IMG/VR virus record: IMGVR_UViG_3300010158_000067 | Coordinates: 1 to 63,990 of that record | Length of the DNA: 63,990 bases | Strand: one strand, 5' to 3' | Source of the DNA: a virus | Part shown: piece after piece, positions 26,925-34,596 of the stretch | How the letters are laid out: each line of letters starts with the position of its first letter | Position numbering within the stretch: the stretch's first letter is position 1 | Translations under genes and position numbers: made by a program | The notes under the pieces: model-generated | What the model saw: the letters and a program-made list of their open reading frames with translations, nothing else | What the model was told of the DNA's origin: nothing | The model's database searches: none

Positions 26925-28289
26925 ATGAAAGACTGTGGAAATCATCCAAACTCCTTTTCAACAAAGAGAGAGTTTTTAAATAATTTTGGTTGGGGGCTTG
27001 GAGGATTATCTCTAGCTTCAATTCTTGGAGTGAATCCAATAACTGCTGAAGCGGTTTCTCCACTCGCGGCAAAGCCATCTCACTTTCCAGTTAAGGCAAA
27101 AGCAGTAATTCAATTATTTGCTTCTGGTGCTCCATCTCAAGTAGATACTTTTGATTATAAACCAGAACTACAAAAGAGAGATGGAATGAAAGGTGATTAT
27201 GGTAATTTACTTGCTTCTCCTTTTAATTTTCCACAGTTTGGAAAGTCTGGTCTGCACATATCAGAAGTCTGGTCAAAATTAGGTCAGCACGCTGATAGCA
27301 TGGCTATTATCAATTCCATGCAAACTGATGTTCCAGATCATGGAATTGCAGCAAAGATGTTTAATACTGGATCGACTCAATTACCAAAACCAAGTTTAGG
27401 TAGTTGGCTTGCGTATGGATTGGGAACAACCAATCAAAATATGCCAGCGTTCATTACATTGAATGGCGCTCCAGAATGGAGACAGTGCGCGTTTCTTCCA
27501 GGCATGTTTCAAGGTTGTAACGTACAATATAAAACTGGAATGAAACCAGATGAAATTTTATCAAATTTAAGAAGTCAATTTTCTACTCTCGAAAGACAAA
27601 GAAGACAAATTGATTTTTCAAATATGCTAAATCATGAGCATATGAATAAATTGCAAAAAGATATTCAACTCGAATCTCGAATTGAATCTTTTGAAACTGC
27701 ATTCAAAATGCAAACCGAAGCCACGGACGCTTTTGATCTTTCTAAAGAACCAGAGAATGTTAAAGATTTATATGGTCGCAACGAAGAAGGAAATAAGATG
27801 ATGGTTGCTCGTCGTCTAGTCGAGCGTGGAGTTCGTTTCGTTCAAGTGCAAGTTGGTGGATACGATCATCATTCCGATATCAAAACGGCAATGACGAACA
27901 CTGCAATGCGATATGACCAAGCTTTTGCTGGACTTTTAACTGATTTAAAACAAAGAGGGTTGCTTGATTCTGTTTTAGTTATTTGGGGTGGAGAATTCGG
28001 AAGGACTGTTACTGCTGGAGGGGGCGCAGGAGCCCCTGGACGCGATCACAACGGCAAAGCATTTTCCGTATGGATGGCGGGCGGCAACGTCAAGGGAGGT
28101 CAACGCTATGGTGAAACTGATGAAACAGGCGGCAAATCAATTAAGGATATTGTTCATATACATGATCTTCATGCTACCATTCTTAACCTTATGGGCTTTG
28201 ATCACACTAAGTTGACATATAACTACAATGGTCGCGAATTTAGATTGACAGATAATTTCGGCAATGTTATAAAAGAGTTAGTTGCTTAG
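26925..28289 (+). CDS. DUF1501 family protein (sulfatase-like), auxiliary gene
   Basis: 454 aa, normal for the family. The N-terminus (KREFLNNFGWGLGGLSLASILG) looks like a degraded Tat-type signal with a single hydrophobic stretch. The body opens with KAKAVIQLFASGAPSQVDTFD, the DUF1501 hallmark, and carries SGLHISEVWSKLGQHADSMAIINSMQTD, VLVIWGGEFGRT, and GRDHNGKAFSVWMAGGNVKGG near the end. DUF1501 proteins belong to the alkaline-phosphatase/sulfatase superfamily and are abundant in Planctomycetes and Verrucomicrobia, usually paired with a DUF1800 or DUF1549 gene; none is seen here. It is flanked by tRNA genes, consistent with capture from a host. Confidence 0.85.
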   Translation: MKDCGNHPNSFSTKREFLNNFGWGLGGLSLASILGVNPITAEAVSPLAAKPSHFPVKAKAVIQLFASGAPSQVDTFDYKPELQKRDGMKGDYGNLLASPFNFPQFGKSGLHISEVWSKLGQHADSMAIINSMQTDVPDHGIAAKMFNTGSTQLPKPSLGSWLAYGLGTTNQNMPAFITLNGAPEWRQCAFLPGMFQGCNVQYKTGMKPDEILSNLRSQFSTLERQRRQIDFSNMLNHEHMNKLQKDIQLESRIESFETAFKMQTEATDAFDLSKEPENVKDLYGRNEEGNKMMVARRLVERGVRFVQVQVGGYDHHSDIKTAMTNTAMRYDQAFAGLLTDLKQRGLLDSVLVIWGGEFGRTVTAGGGAGAPGRDHNGKAFSVWMAGGNVKGGQRYGETDETGGKSIKDIVHIHDLHATILNLMGFDHTKLTYNYNGREFRLTDNFGNVIKELVA

Positions 28290-28338
28290 ATTTTGTTGAA
28301 TAGATCAAGTGAAGCTTTATTATATATTAACTTTTAAT

Positions 28339-28413
28339 ACCTACTGACGCGCAAGGTGTGCGGTCGCTCTGTTAAAGCGTATGAGCTTGGTTCAATTCCA
28401 AGAGTAGGTGCCA
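28339..28413 (+). tRNA. tRNA-Asn (GTT)
   Basis: Acceptor ACCTACT/AGTAGGT with CCA encoded, D stem CGCA/TGCG, anticodon loop CTGTTAA, T arm CTTGG-TTCAATT-CCAAG. A TATATT box lies upstream at about 28323-28328. Confidence 0.9.
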
Positions 28414-28418
28414 CTTTC

Positions 28419-28495
28419 GCCTTCATAGCTCAATTGGCTAGAGCAGGGCTTTTGTAAAGCTCAGGTTTCCAGTTCGACCCTAGATGAAGGCTCCA
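28419..28495 (+). tRNA. tRNA-Thr (TGT)
   Basis: Acceptor GCCTTCA/TGAAGGC, D arm GCTC/GAGC, anticodon stem GGGCT/AGCTC around TTTGTAA; CCA is encoded. The T stem has one mismatch. It starts six bases after tRNA-Asn and probably shares its transcript. Confidence 0.9.
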
Positions 28496-28527
28496 GCTTT
28501 TTATCGTTAGCACATAAAAACAAGTTA

Positions 28528-28552
28528 CCCTTCTTGCGAAAAAGGGATTTTT
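28528..28552 (+). terminator. Intrinsic terminator after tRNA-Asn/Thr
   Basis: Hairpin CCCTT/AAGGG with a loop of nine bases, followed by ATTTTT. The run leads straight into the TGTGTAAATA box of the next gene. Confidence 0.55.
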
Positions 28553-28568
28553 GTGTAAATATATTGTT

Positions 28569-28760
28569 ATGTCTTTAGATAAAGCGATCCTACATGGTAA
28601 GGAAAAAAGAAAAGAATATCAGGGGAGAACGTCAAAAAGATTTGATCGCAGTTGCCGTAATCATGGTAACTGTGGTTACTGTGAGAATAATCGTTTATTT
28701 TCTTTACGGAGATTAAGATTTAAATCAGAACAAGAAATCAAAGAATGGCAGAAAGAATAA
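28569..28760 (+). CDS. Small zinc-binding phage protein, 63 aa
   Basis: It begins MSLDKAILHGKEKRKEYQG and holds CRNHGNCGYC, a four-ligand cluster typical of small zinc proteins found in many phages with no assigned role. The ATG at 28569 follows the TGTGTAAATA box by seven bases. It overlaps the deaminase gene by 16 bases. Confidence 0.7.
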   Translation: MSLDKAILHGKEKRKEYQGRTSKRFDRSCRNHGNCGYCENNRLFSLRRLRFKSEQEIKEWQKE

Positions 28761-29161
28761 ATAAATATAGTTGGTGGCTTTTACTTGCTGAATTAGCTTC
28801 AGCTAGAAGCGAAGATCCTTGGTGTAAAGTTGGTGCCATTGGAATCCGCGAAGATGGTTCGATTGCTGGCGTTTCCTACAACGGAGCGCCCCCAAAAGTA
28901 GAAATAGATTGGAGTGATCGAGATGAACGTAGAAAGTACGTTGTTCACGCTGAAACCAATTTATTAAGATATATAAAACCAAATGAATGCCCGATTGTCG
29001 CGACAACAATTTCGCCTTGTTATGATTGTTTAAAAAATCTAGCAAGTTATGGCGTGAAAGAAATTTACTTTCAAAATTATTACGACAAATGTGATAAAAA
29101 AGAGTTGCAAAAGATAGCTGAACTCTTTAACATTGACTTGTATCAATGCAGCCAACAGTAA
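28745..29161 (+). CDS. Deoxycytidylate deaminase-like enzyme
   Basis: 138 aa. The zinc site of the cytidine/dCMP deaminase family is complete: HAETNLL (His and proton-shuttle Glu) and TISPCYDCLKNL (PCxxC). The N-terminal SARSEDPWCKVGAIGI and DGSIAGVSYNGAP strands also fit. It supplies dUMP for thymidylate synthesis, complementing the ThyX gene at 33.1 kb. Confidence 0.88.
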   Translation: MAERINKYSWWLLLAELASARSEDPWCKVGAIGIREDGSIAGVSYNGAPPKVEIDWSDRDERRKYVVHAETNLLRYIKPNECPIVATTISPCYDCLKNLASYGVKEIYFQNYYDKCDKKELQKIAELFNIDLYQCSQQ

Positions 29162-29215
29162 AACTACAAATCTTACAATTTTATTAATACAGGGTTATTT
29201 ATTACTTAAAAGAAA

Positions 29216-29416
29216 ATGAAATACTTACTATTCGCGGGGATGGAATACTACGCAAGAGGTGGAGTTCTCGATTATCAAAAGTCTTCAGATTCTATTGAAG
29301 AACTTGTTTCATATTTTTACGACAATGAAGACCAAAATCATTGGGATTGGTATCAAATTACTGATTCTAATTTAGATATTGTTAGGTTGACGGAAAAGCA
29401 AGCGCATTCTTATTAA
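29216..29416 (+). CDS. Hypothetical protein, 66 aa
   Basis: The family is not recognised. It is acidic, with SSDSIEELVSYFYDNEDQNHWDWYQITD, a pattern seen in small phage proteins of unknown role. An AT-rich leader with TTATTTATTACTT precedes it. Its 3' end overlaps the convergent 71-aa gene by four bases. Confidence 0.55.
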   Translation: MKYLLFAGMEYYARGGVLDYQKSSDSIEELVSYFYDNEDQNHWDWYQITDSNLDIVRLTEKQAHSY

Positions 29417-29628
29417 ACAAGACCAATTGCTCCAGCATTACCAATATCAGACCATTTAACTTCTTCAGAAGCTGTTGACTTTTTCTTCTTTCTTTCGCTA
29501 TACTGTCTATAGCAAACGGCAGCTCTTTGTTTTTGATCTTTAAAATCTTTATTCATTGCGGGATCGCCCATACAATCTTGCATAAATGAATCTTGTTCTT
29601 GATTTTTCTCGGGAGTTGGTAAAGGCAT
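29413..29628 (-). CDS. Small protein with prohead-protein-like N-terminus, 71 aa
   Basis: It begins MPLPTPEKNQEQDSFMQDCM and continues DPAMNKDFKDQKQRAAVCYRQY. This resembles the MPLP...F...CM...F.D..QR.AVCy block found at the start of some phage head or portal-region proteins. Here it stands alone on the minus strand inside a plus-strand block. Role unknown. Confidence 0.55.
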   Translation of the reverse strand: MPLPTPEKNQEQDSFMQDCMGDPAMNKDFKDQKQRAAVCYRQYSERKKKKSTASEEVKWSDIGNAGAIGLV

Positions 29629-29643
29629 ATATAATATAATACA

Positions 29644-30573
29644 ATGAAAACTTTAATTATAGACTCTCACAAAGGTAATTTAAATAATAAGAATCTACAT
29701 CTTATTAACGCGCATCAAATCGCCGCAAAGCTAAATGCAGATCTTATCTGTTCTTACCAAGGAGTAAATGATGAAATTAAATCTGACTACGATGCTATTA
29801 TCTTTAACCATGCATCTGCTTATTCTTTTGTTGATTATGCATGGTTAGAAGCTAGTCCAAATGCTAAACTTTTTTATATTACTAATGAATATAATTTAGG
29901 CGAGCCGCGCATCCTCTGGATGGCAGCAAAGCGAGCAAATAGAAAATATACAGTTATTGCGAATCATCCAGCAGCAGCAAGCAAAGTAGTAACAAAGTAT
30001 ACTACTGATTGGTTAATTACTAATTTAAATTCTCTTGTTTATCAGCATGAAAATAAATGCACTCTACAAGATAAAACAAAAGACTTGATTTATTATGGCT
30101 CATTCAGAAGCGATAGATGCAAATACTTTAGTAAATATTTTACTGACGATCTTACTGTTTCTTCCCATCCAAAAAATGTGGAAAAATTTAAAGCAAGGGG
30201 AATAAATGCAAATTTTATTCCTCGCATAGATTGGGCTAAAGATGGCCTAAAAGATTATCATTGCTCTCTTTACATTGAAGATGAAACAACGCATACTCAT
30301 TATAACTATCTCGCAAATAGATTTTATGAAGCTCTAAATTATAATGTAGTACCAATTTTTTCTGAAGAATGTATTGGCACGATTGAAAAATCGGGCTATC
30401 CAGTTACTACTGATTTAATTTTTTCAAATACCCATGAAATGAAAGAGGTGGTTGAAATGGTTAAGAAATCTTCAATAATAATGGTACAATATTTAGTGCA
30501 TTATTGTATGAGGGATAATGAAGAAAAACAGAAAACATTGGATTATATTAAAAAAATAATCAATGAAACCTAA
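29644..30573 (+). CDS. Putative GT-B glycosyltransferase, 309 aa
   Basis: The N-terminal half has a Rossmann-like alternation (MKTLIIDSHKGNL, YDAIIFNHASAYSFVD). The C-terminal HYNYLANRFYEALNYNVVPIFSE block recalls the acceptor-side motif of fucosyltransferase-like and other GT-B enzymes. No catalytic residues could be fixed. Phage enzymes of this type decorate DNA or surface glycans. Its 3' end overlaps the next gene by 11 bases. Confidence 0.55.
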   Translation: MKTLIIDSHKGNLNNKNLHLINAHQIAAKLNADLICSYQGVNDEIKSDYDAIIFNHASAYSFVDYAWLEASPNAKLFYITNEYNLGEPRILWMAAKRANRKYTVIANHPAAASKVVTKYTTDWLITNLNSLVYQHENKCTLQDKTKDLIYYGSFRSDRCKYFSKYFTDDLTVSSHPKNVEKFKARGINANFIPRIDWAKDGLKDYHCSLYIEDETTHTHYNYLANRFYEALNYNVVPIFSEECIGTIEKSGYPVTTDLIFSNTHEMKEVVEMVKKSSIIMVQYLVHYCMRDNEEKQKTLDYIKKIINET

Positions 30574-30748
30574 TGTAGCATTAAATAAAGAAGAAATTAA
30601 ATTAATTTTTGAAGCGTTAGATCATTTATATTTTGAAACTGATCGAGCCATGCAATATAGTCACGTAGATCATCTTCCAAAATTAAAAGAACACTTTTTA
30701 GATAAGAAGAAAAAAATAAAAGAACTACTTAAAATAATTAAAGACTGA
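30563..30748 (+). CDS. Hypothetical protein, 61 aa
   Basis: The family is not recognised. It is helical and basic (LKEHFLDKKKKIKELLKIIKD at the C-terminus), possibly a small coiled-coil. Coupled to the glycosyltransferase gene by overlap. Confidence 0.55.
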   Translation: MKPNVALNKEEIKLIFEALDHLYFETDRAMQYSHVDHLPKLKEHFLDKKKKIKELLKIIKD

Positions 30749-30761
30749 ACTTATTTTAAAT

Positions 30762-30965
30762 ATGATAAATTATAAAGAAGCAAGAATGACGAGTAAGATG
30801 GTTGATTTTATTGGTGAAACTGAAGATGGTAAATCATTTACAATTACCGATAATTGGAACGATTGGGATGATTGGACAGTAGATGAAATTGTATGGGATG
30901 CGGAAGCTGGAACAGAAGAGCAAGAGGAACAAATCAAAGAGGAATTCATGTCCGAAATGAATTAA
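30762..30965 (+). CDS. Hypothetical acidic protein, 67 aa
   Basis: The family is not recognised. The C-terminal half is strongly acidic (EEQEEQIKEEFMSEMN) and the middle holds NWNDWDDWTVDEIVWD. Such small acidic phage proteins sometimes inhibit host factors, but that is speculation here. Confidence 0.55.
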   Translation: MINYKEARMTSKMVDFIGETEDGKSFTITDNWNDWDDWTVDEIVWDAEAGTEEQEEQIKEEFMSEMN

Positions 30966-31047
30966 ATAGAAAGGTTTAGATTTTATATGTATTACACAAA
31001 TAATGTATCAAACATCAAAATAGAAAGGCAGGGTTAGTCCAATCGGT

Positions 31048-31671
31048 ATGTTCGATAGCATTTTAGTAGCAAAATCTTTGATTGATGAATTAATCAAGGA
31101 TACGGATATAGTTTTAGAATCTAGTAATGAGTTTTATGATTTTCAAACTAAAGATTTAGATAATTCTTTAACAACTTTCTTCATTGATGAGAGTGGTAGT
31201 TTTTACTGGAATAAATTAAACCAAGAATATATTCCTCCGCCAGAAACAGATAAAAAGAAAAAAGGATTTAATTTTGGTGAATGGCGAGAAATTTCGCCGC
31301 CCGAAAAAATAGAAGACACCAGAACTACTTATATTGAATTCTATGACCTTCAAACCACGGAGGAAGAAAGAATATTTATTACTTTTATTGCTCATGTAAA
31401 ATGCGGCAAATTAGCTGAACCAATTTCAATAAAGGAAATTGAAAGAACCAATTTACGCGAAGAAGCAATTAAAACAAAAAAGTATAAAGAACAATGGGAT
31501 AATGTTAGAGGCACCTGGCAATGGAAAACTTCCAACCTCATACGAAATTCAAGATCGAAAGTTAGTAAAATTTTCTATCCATTCTTTAGATTTCTTGATA
31601 ATATCGAAAACAAGTTAAGAAAAACTTCTAAACAAAAATTTTTAGATGAAAAAGACATTGGTAATTGGTGA
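31048..31671 (+). CDS. Hypothetical phage protein, 207 aa
   Basis: It starts MFDSILVAKSLIDELIKDT, then FYDFQTKDLDNSLTTFFIDESG, then an EYIPPP strand. This resembles hypothetical proteins common in phage early regions, with no known activity. The C-terminus is basic (LRKTSKQKFLDEKD). It overlaps the phosphatase gene by 26 bases. Confidence 0.6.
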   Translation: MFDSILVAKSLIDELIKDTDIVLESSNEFYDFQTKDLDNSLTTFFIDESGSFYWNKLNQEYIPPPETDKKKKGFNFGEWREISPPEKIEDTRTTYIEFYDLQTTEEERIFITFIAHVKCGKLAEPISIKEIERTNLREEAIKTKKYKEQWDNVRGTWQWKTSNLIRNSRSKVSKIFYPFFRFLDNIENKLRKTSKQKFLDEKDIGNW

Positions 31672-32371
31672 TGTTCATCTACGGTATAATATCGTAGAAA
31701 AAATCTTAAATAAGTGGGATGGACCAATTATTCAAGTTGGAGATTGGTTTGATAATTTTGATGAAAACAAAAGTCAGACAATCGAAACAGCTCTTCTTTA
31801 TAAGAAATTTGTTCATCGCCCAGATACGATCACTTTAATGGGTAATCATGATATTCAATATAGAATTCATGACAAAAATGGACTTTATTGTTCTGGTTAC
31901 GAGCCTTGGAAATATGATGTAATTAATGATATCGTAGAAGAGAAAGATTGGTGTAAAGTGAAATACTTTTATCATGAACAAAATTACTGGTTTTCTCACG
32001 CTGGGATTAGCAATTATTGGTTTGGGCATCCTGTATTTGGAACGACAGCCGAAATCATCGAAGGCAAAATAGCTCAAGCTGAAAAAGCTTTGGAGGCTAG
32101 AGTATATTCTGAAGTTGCATGTTTGTATGCGGCAGATTATTATAGAGGAGGAAACTTTGCAAAAGGTGGAATCCTTTGGAATGATTGGCGTAATATCGAA
32201 AAGCACGAAGGAATTACCGAAATTGTAGGGCATACTCCAAGTTCTAAAATCCAAATTAGAAAAAGAAAAAATAGCTGTAGTATTAATGTTGATTGTTTTT
32301 TAAATCAATTATTAATTATTCACGAAGATGGAAATTTAGAAAAAGTTAATACCAAAAAATTTATTCAATGA
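31646..32371 (+). CDS. Calcineurin-like metallophosphoesterase
   Basis: 241 aa with the family's metal motifs in order: GDVHLRYN near residue 8, QVGDWFDNFD, LMGNHD (GNHD box), then GHTPSS near the C-terminus. This suits a protein phosphatase or nucleotide phosphoesterase as in lambda. Its stop overlaps the cupin gene start. Confidence 0.85.
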   Translation: MKKTLVIGDVHLRYNIVEKILNKWDGPIIQVGDWFDNFDENKSQTIETALLYKKFVHRPDTITLMGNHDIQYRIHDKNGLYCSGYEPWKYDVINDIVEEKDWCKVKYFYHEQNYWFSHAGISNYWFGHPVFGTTAEIIEGKIAQAEKALEARVYSEVACLYAADYYRGGNFAKGGILWNDWRNIEKHEGITEIVGHTPSSKIQIRKRKNSCSINVDCFLNQLLIIHEDGNLEKVNTKKFIQ

Positions 32372-32724
32372 TAACAAACAATCACAAATTCGTCCCCAAG
32401 GGATGGGGATACGAACTATGGATCGCTAATTCCGAAAAGTATTGCGGTAAACTTTTGCATATTGTAAAAGGAAAACAACTATCATGGCATTATCACAAAT
32501 TAAAAGATGAGGTTATGTATGTTCAGTCTGGATCTATCTGCATCATTTTTGGTCATGATAAAGATATTAATAATGCTGATGATAGGGTATTGTGGGCTGG
32601 AGATAGTTTTCATATTCCTGTAGGTTTAATCCATAGGATTGTCGCTTTGGAAACATCTGAAGTATTTGAATTTTCCACTCAACATTTTGATGAAGACTCT
32701 TATCGAATTGAAAAGGGAGATTAA
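32368..32724 (+). CDS. Cupin-domain protein
   Basis: 118 aa single-domain cupin. WHYHKLKDEVMYVQSG gives the H-x-H...E metal box, and FHIPVGLIHRI the second box. The N-terminus (KFVPKGWGYELWI) resembles the cupin half of mannose-6-phosphate isomerases. A sugar-phosphate role is plausible beside the other glycan genes, but the partner enzyme is missing. Confidence 0.75.
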   Translation: MITNNHKFVPKGWGYELWIANSEKYCGKLLHIVKGKQLSWHYHKLKDEVMYVQSGSICIIFGHDKDINNADDRVLWAGDSFHIPVGLIHRIVALETSEVFEFSTQHFDEDSYRIEKGD

Positions 32725-32726
32725 TT

Positions 32727-33002
32727 ATGTTAATGACACTTATCACTAGTTTAGTTAAAGCTTTATCTGCATATTTAGAACTTAAAAATAAATCATTTTA
32801 TTATGACATCCTCGAAAAATCCAGAACCCGTCAATCACAACTCAGCAAAGAAATCGAAAAACTTAGGGCTGAAGGCACTAATGATTCTAACGATATTGCT
32901 GACGCAATCCTCCTGCAACTCATTGCCGAACAAAAGTACTGCAAACATCTATCAGCCACTTATTCTCCGACTGAAAGCAAAGCAGCAGATTCAAACAAGT
33001 GA
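32727..33002 (+). CDS. Candidate inner-membrane spanin (Rz-like), 91 aa
   Basis: A weak N-terminal hydrophobic stretch (LMTLITSLVKALSAYL) is followed by a helical region with heptad-like spacing (EKSRTRQSQLSKEIEKLRAEG). The reading frame overlaps, shifted, the lipoprotein-like ORF starting at 32803, the arrangement of Rz/Rz1. The hydrophobic segment is shorter than in known Rz, so the call is tentative. Confidence 0.45.
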   Translation: MLMTLITSLVKALSAYLELKNKSFYYDILEKSRTRQSQLSKEIEKLRAEGTNDSNDIADAILLQLIAEQKYCKHLSATYSPTESKAADSNK

Positions 33003-33087
33003 TGGATCATACACTCCAGAAACTGATGAAGTCTGGCATAGCGATGCTAGATTTCGCAAACTAGAGCGTCAAATTACAATGCAGTAA
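32803..33087 (+). CDS. Candidate outer-membrane spanin (Rz1-like lipoprotein), embedded frame
   Basis: 94 aa. A Lys-rich n-region, the hydrophobic ALMILTILLTQSS and then Cys form a lipobox-type signal (LTQSSC). The ORF lies largely within the preceding gene in another frame, then extends past it to abut ThyX. The mature part is longer than usual Rz1 and not notably Pro-rich. Lysis context: holin candidate 0.7 kb downstream. Confidence 0.5.
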   Translation: MTSSKNPEPVNHNSAKKSKNLGLKALMILTILLTQSSCNSLPNKSTANIYQPLILRLKAKQQIQTSDGSYTPETDEVWHSDARFRKLERQITMQ

Positions 33088-33797
33088 TGAAAGTAGATTT
33101 TATTACTAAAATGGGTAGCGACCTTACAGTCGCTAATGCAGCAAGAGTTTCATTTGATAAAACATCTGAATGGGATATTACTGGTTATCACGAAGGGGAG
33201 TATGACGAAGAATCAAGAACTTCGTATAAACATCCAATTCTCGCTTTAAAAGAAAAAGACGTTAAACTAATTAATTTTCTTGCTCGCGAGAATCATTGGA
33301 CTCCATTTGGTCATTGCTCTCTTCAGTTTAGGATTAAAGCCCCAATTTTTGTCGCTCGCCAGTTGGCGAAGCATCAAGTTGGACTCACCTGGAATGAAGT
33401 TTCTCGCCGCTATGTAGATAGTGAGCCAGAGTTTTACTTTCCAGAAAAGTGGAGAAAAAAGAATCCAGACAAGAAGCAGGGCAGTTACGAAGATGAATTT
33501 GTTGATTTTACTTTCGCAGAAGAATGCCAACCAAAAGCGGTTGTAAACATGTGCAGGGAATTGTACCACGCTATGATTGATATGAACATATGCGCCGAAC
33601 AAGCAAGAATGATTCTTCCACAAAATATGTATACAGAATGGTATTGGTCAGGAACCCTATTCGCTTTCGCTAGAGTGTGCAGACTTCGCACCAAGAAAGA
33701 TACACAAAAAGAAACAAGAGACATCGCAGATCAAATCTACAATCTTACAGAAAAGCATTTTCCAGTTTCATGGAAAGCACTTATGTGTAAAGATTAG
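33087..33797 (+). CDS. thyX: Flavin-dependent thymidylate synthase
   Basis: 236 aa. The ThyX motif region is RQLAKHQVGLTWNEVSRRYV, a variant of RHRxxSxNExSxRY: the central NExSxRY is intact while the first HR is QL. The flanking FLARENHWTPFGH and the C-terminal AEQARMILPQNMYTEWYW, with the substrate-binding Arg and Gln, match. It makes dTMP from dUMP and uses FAD and methylene-THF. Works with the dCMP deaminase at 28.7 kb. Confidence 0.9.
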   Translation: MKVDFITKMGSDLTVANAARVSFDKTSEWDITGYHEGEYDEESRTSYKHPILALKEKDVKLINFLARENHWTPFGHCSLQFRIKAPIFVARQLAKHQVGLTWNEVSRRYVDSEPEFYFPEKWRKKNPDKKQGSYEDEFVDFTFAEECQPKAVVNMCRELYHAMIDMNICAEQARMILPQNMYTEWYWSGTLFAFARVCRLRTKKDTQKETRDIADQIYNLTEKHFPVSWKALMCKD

Positions 33798-33798
33798 T

Positions 33799-33999
33799 AT
33801 GATACAAGCAATCACATGGGTATCCACCCACGCAGACCAAATAATTGGAGCATTGACATCTATTGTAGCTGGAGCTTCAGCATTAGCCGCTTTAACTCCT
33901 ACTCCTAAAGATGATTCATTTATAGGAAAATTATATAAAGTTATTGATTTTCTAGCCTTGAATGTTGGCAAAGCCAAAGATAAAGGCGATAAGAAGTAA
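33799..33999 (+). CDS. Small holin-like membrane protein, 66 aa
   Basis: One membrane span (QIIGALTSIVAGASALAALTP) is followed by PKDD and the amphipathic KLYKVIDFLALNVGKAKDKG tail. That layout recurs in small phage holins or holin-associated proteins. It starts one base after the thyX stop and is followed by a strong terminator. Confidence 0.65.
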   Translation: MIQAITWVSTHADQIIGALTSIVAGASALAALTPTPKDDSFIGKLYKVIDFLALNVGKAKDKGDKK

Positions 34000-34020
34000 T
34001 TAATAATAAAGCACTTATAA

Positions 34021-34050
34021 AAACCCGATTCGAAAGAATCGGGTTTTTTA
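34021..34050 (+). terminator. Intrinsic terminator after the holin candidate
   Basis: AAACCCGATTC-GAAA-GAATCGGGTTTTTT: an 11-bp stem, GAAA loop and six or more T. The TGTGTAAAAA box before the next gene begins a few bases further on. Confidence 0.85.
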
Positions 34051-34066
34051 TTGTGTAAAAATAAGT

Positions 34067-34258
34067 ATGGATCAAATCCAATCATCGTCAGAATTAAATC
34101 AAATTCTACATTCCTTAATAGCAGTAATCTTAAAATTCTTCTCTGAAAAAAATGAAATTCAAAAAAGGAGTAGCAACAACATTAGTAGAAAAAGTGTGGG
34201 ACGACCAAAAACAAATGCACTTAGTAAAAAAACAGTTCCAAACAAAAAACAAATATGA
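34067..34258 (+). CDS. Hypothetical protein with AT-hook-like tail, 63 aa
   Basis: It is supported by the TGTGTAAAAA box five bases before its ATG. The N-terminal half is helical and hydrophobic (LNQILHSLIAVILKFF). The tail is basic with SVGRPKTN, an AT-hook-like core. Its last 107 bases are shared, in another frame, with the kinase-like gene, so it may partly be a leader ORF for that gene. Confidence 0.4.
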   Translation: MDQIQSSSELNQILHSLIAVILKFFSEKNEIQKRSSNNISRKSVGRPKTNALSKKTVPNKKQI

Positions 34259-34595
34259 AAGGGAAAGAGATTTTTATATTAATTTTGGGAATATATTGTC
34301 TTATATTCCACGTTTGGTTCGGTGGCAAGATGTAGAAAAAACTATTTGGGTGGAATATTGTGGAATTTCTTTAAATTTAAAATATTCCCCTAAAGAAAGA
34401 TATAAATTTAAATCAAGAATTCGTTTCATATGTGATGATTTAAAATTGCGTAATCTTTATCATAATGATATTAGGTGGAAAAACATTGTAGAAAATGATG
34501 CTGGGCGATTATTTTTGATTGACTTTGAGGTTATCTCAAGTGAGAATAAAGAAAGAGATCCAGAGTGGATTCTCAGAGATAAACCCAAAAAATAA
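34152..34595 (+). CDS. Kinase-like protein (RIO/LPS-kinase type core)
   Basis: 147 aa. LRNLYHNDIRWKNIV followed by FLIDFE reproduces the protein-kinase catalytic loop (H-x-D-x4-N) and the metal-binding DFE/DFG site. Most of the N-lobe is missing or reduced: only a Lys-rich start with KFKKGVATTLVEKVW is present. It may be a minimal kinase for sugars or proteins, or a scaffold that binds nucleotide without activity. Confidence 0.6.
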   Translation: MKFKKGVATTLVEKVWDDQKQMHLVKKQFQTKNKYERERDFYINFGNILSYIPRLVRWQDVEKTIWVEYCGISLNLKYSPKERYKFKSRIRFICDDLKLRNLYHNDIRWKNIVENDAGRLFLIDFEVISSENKERDPEWILRDKPKK

Positions 34596-34596
34596 A

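Noticed and set aside
33267-33623. Minus-strand ORFs inside thyX
   Set aside because: They are antisense to the ThyX motif region and lack a promoter.
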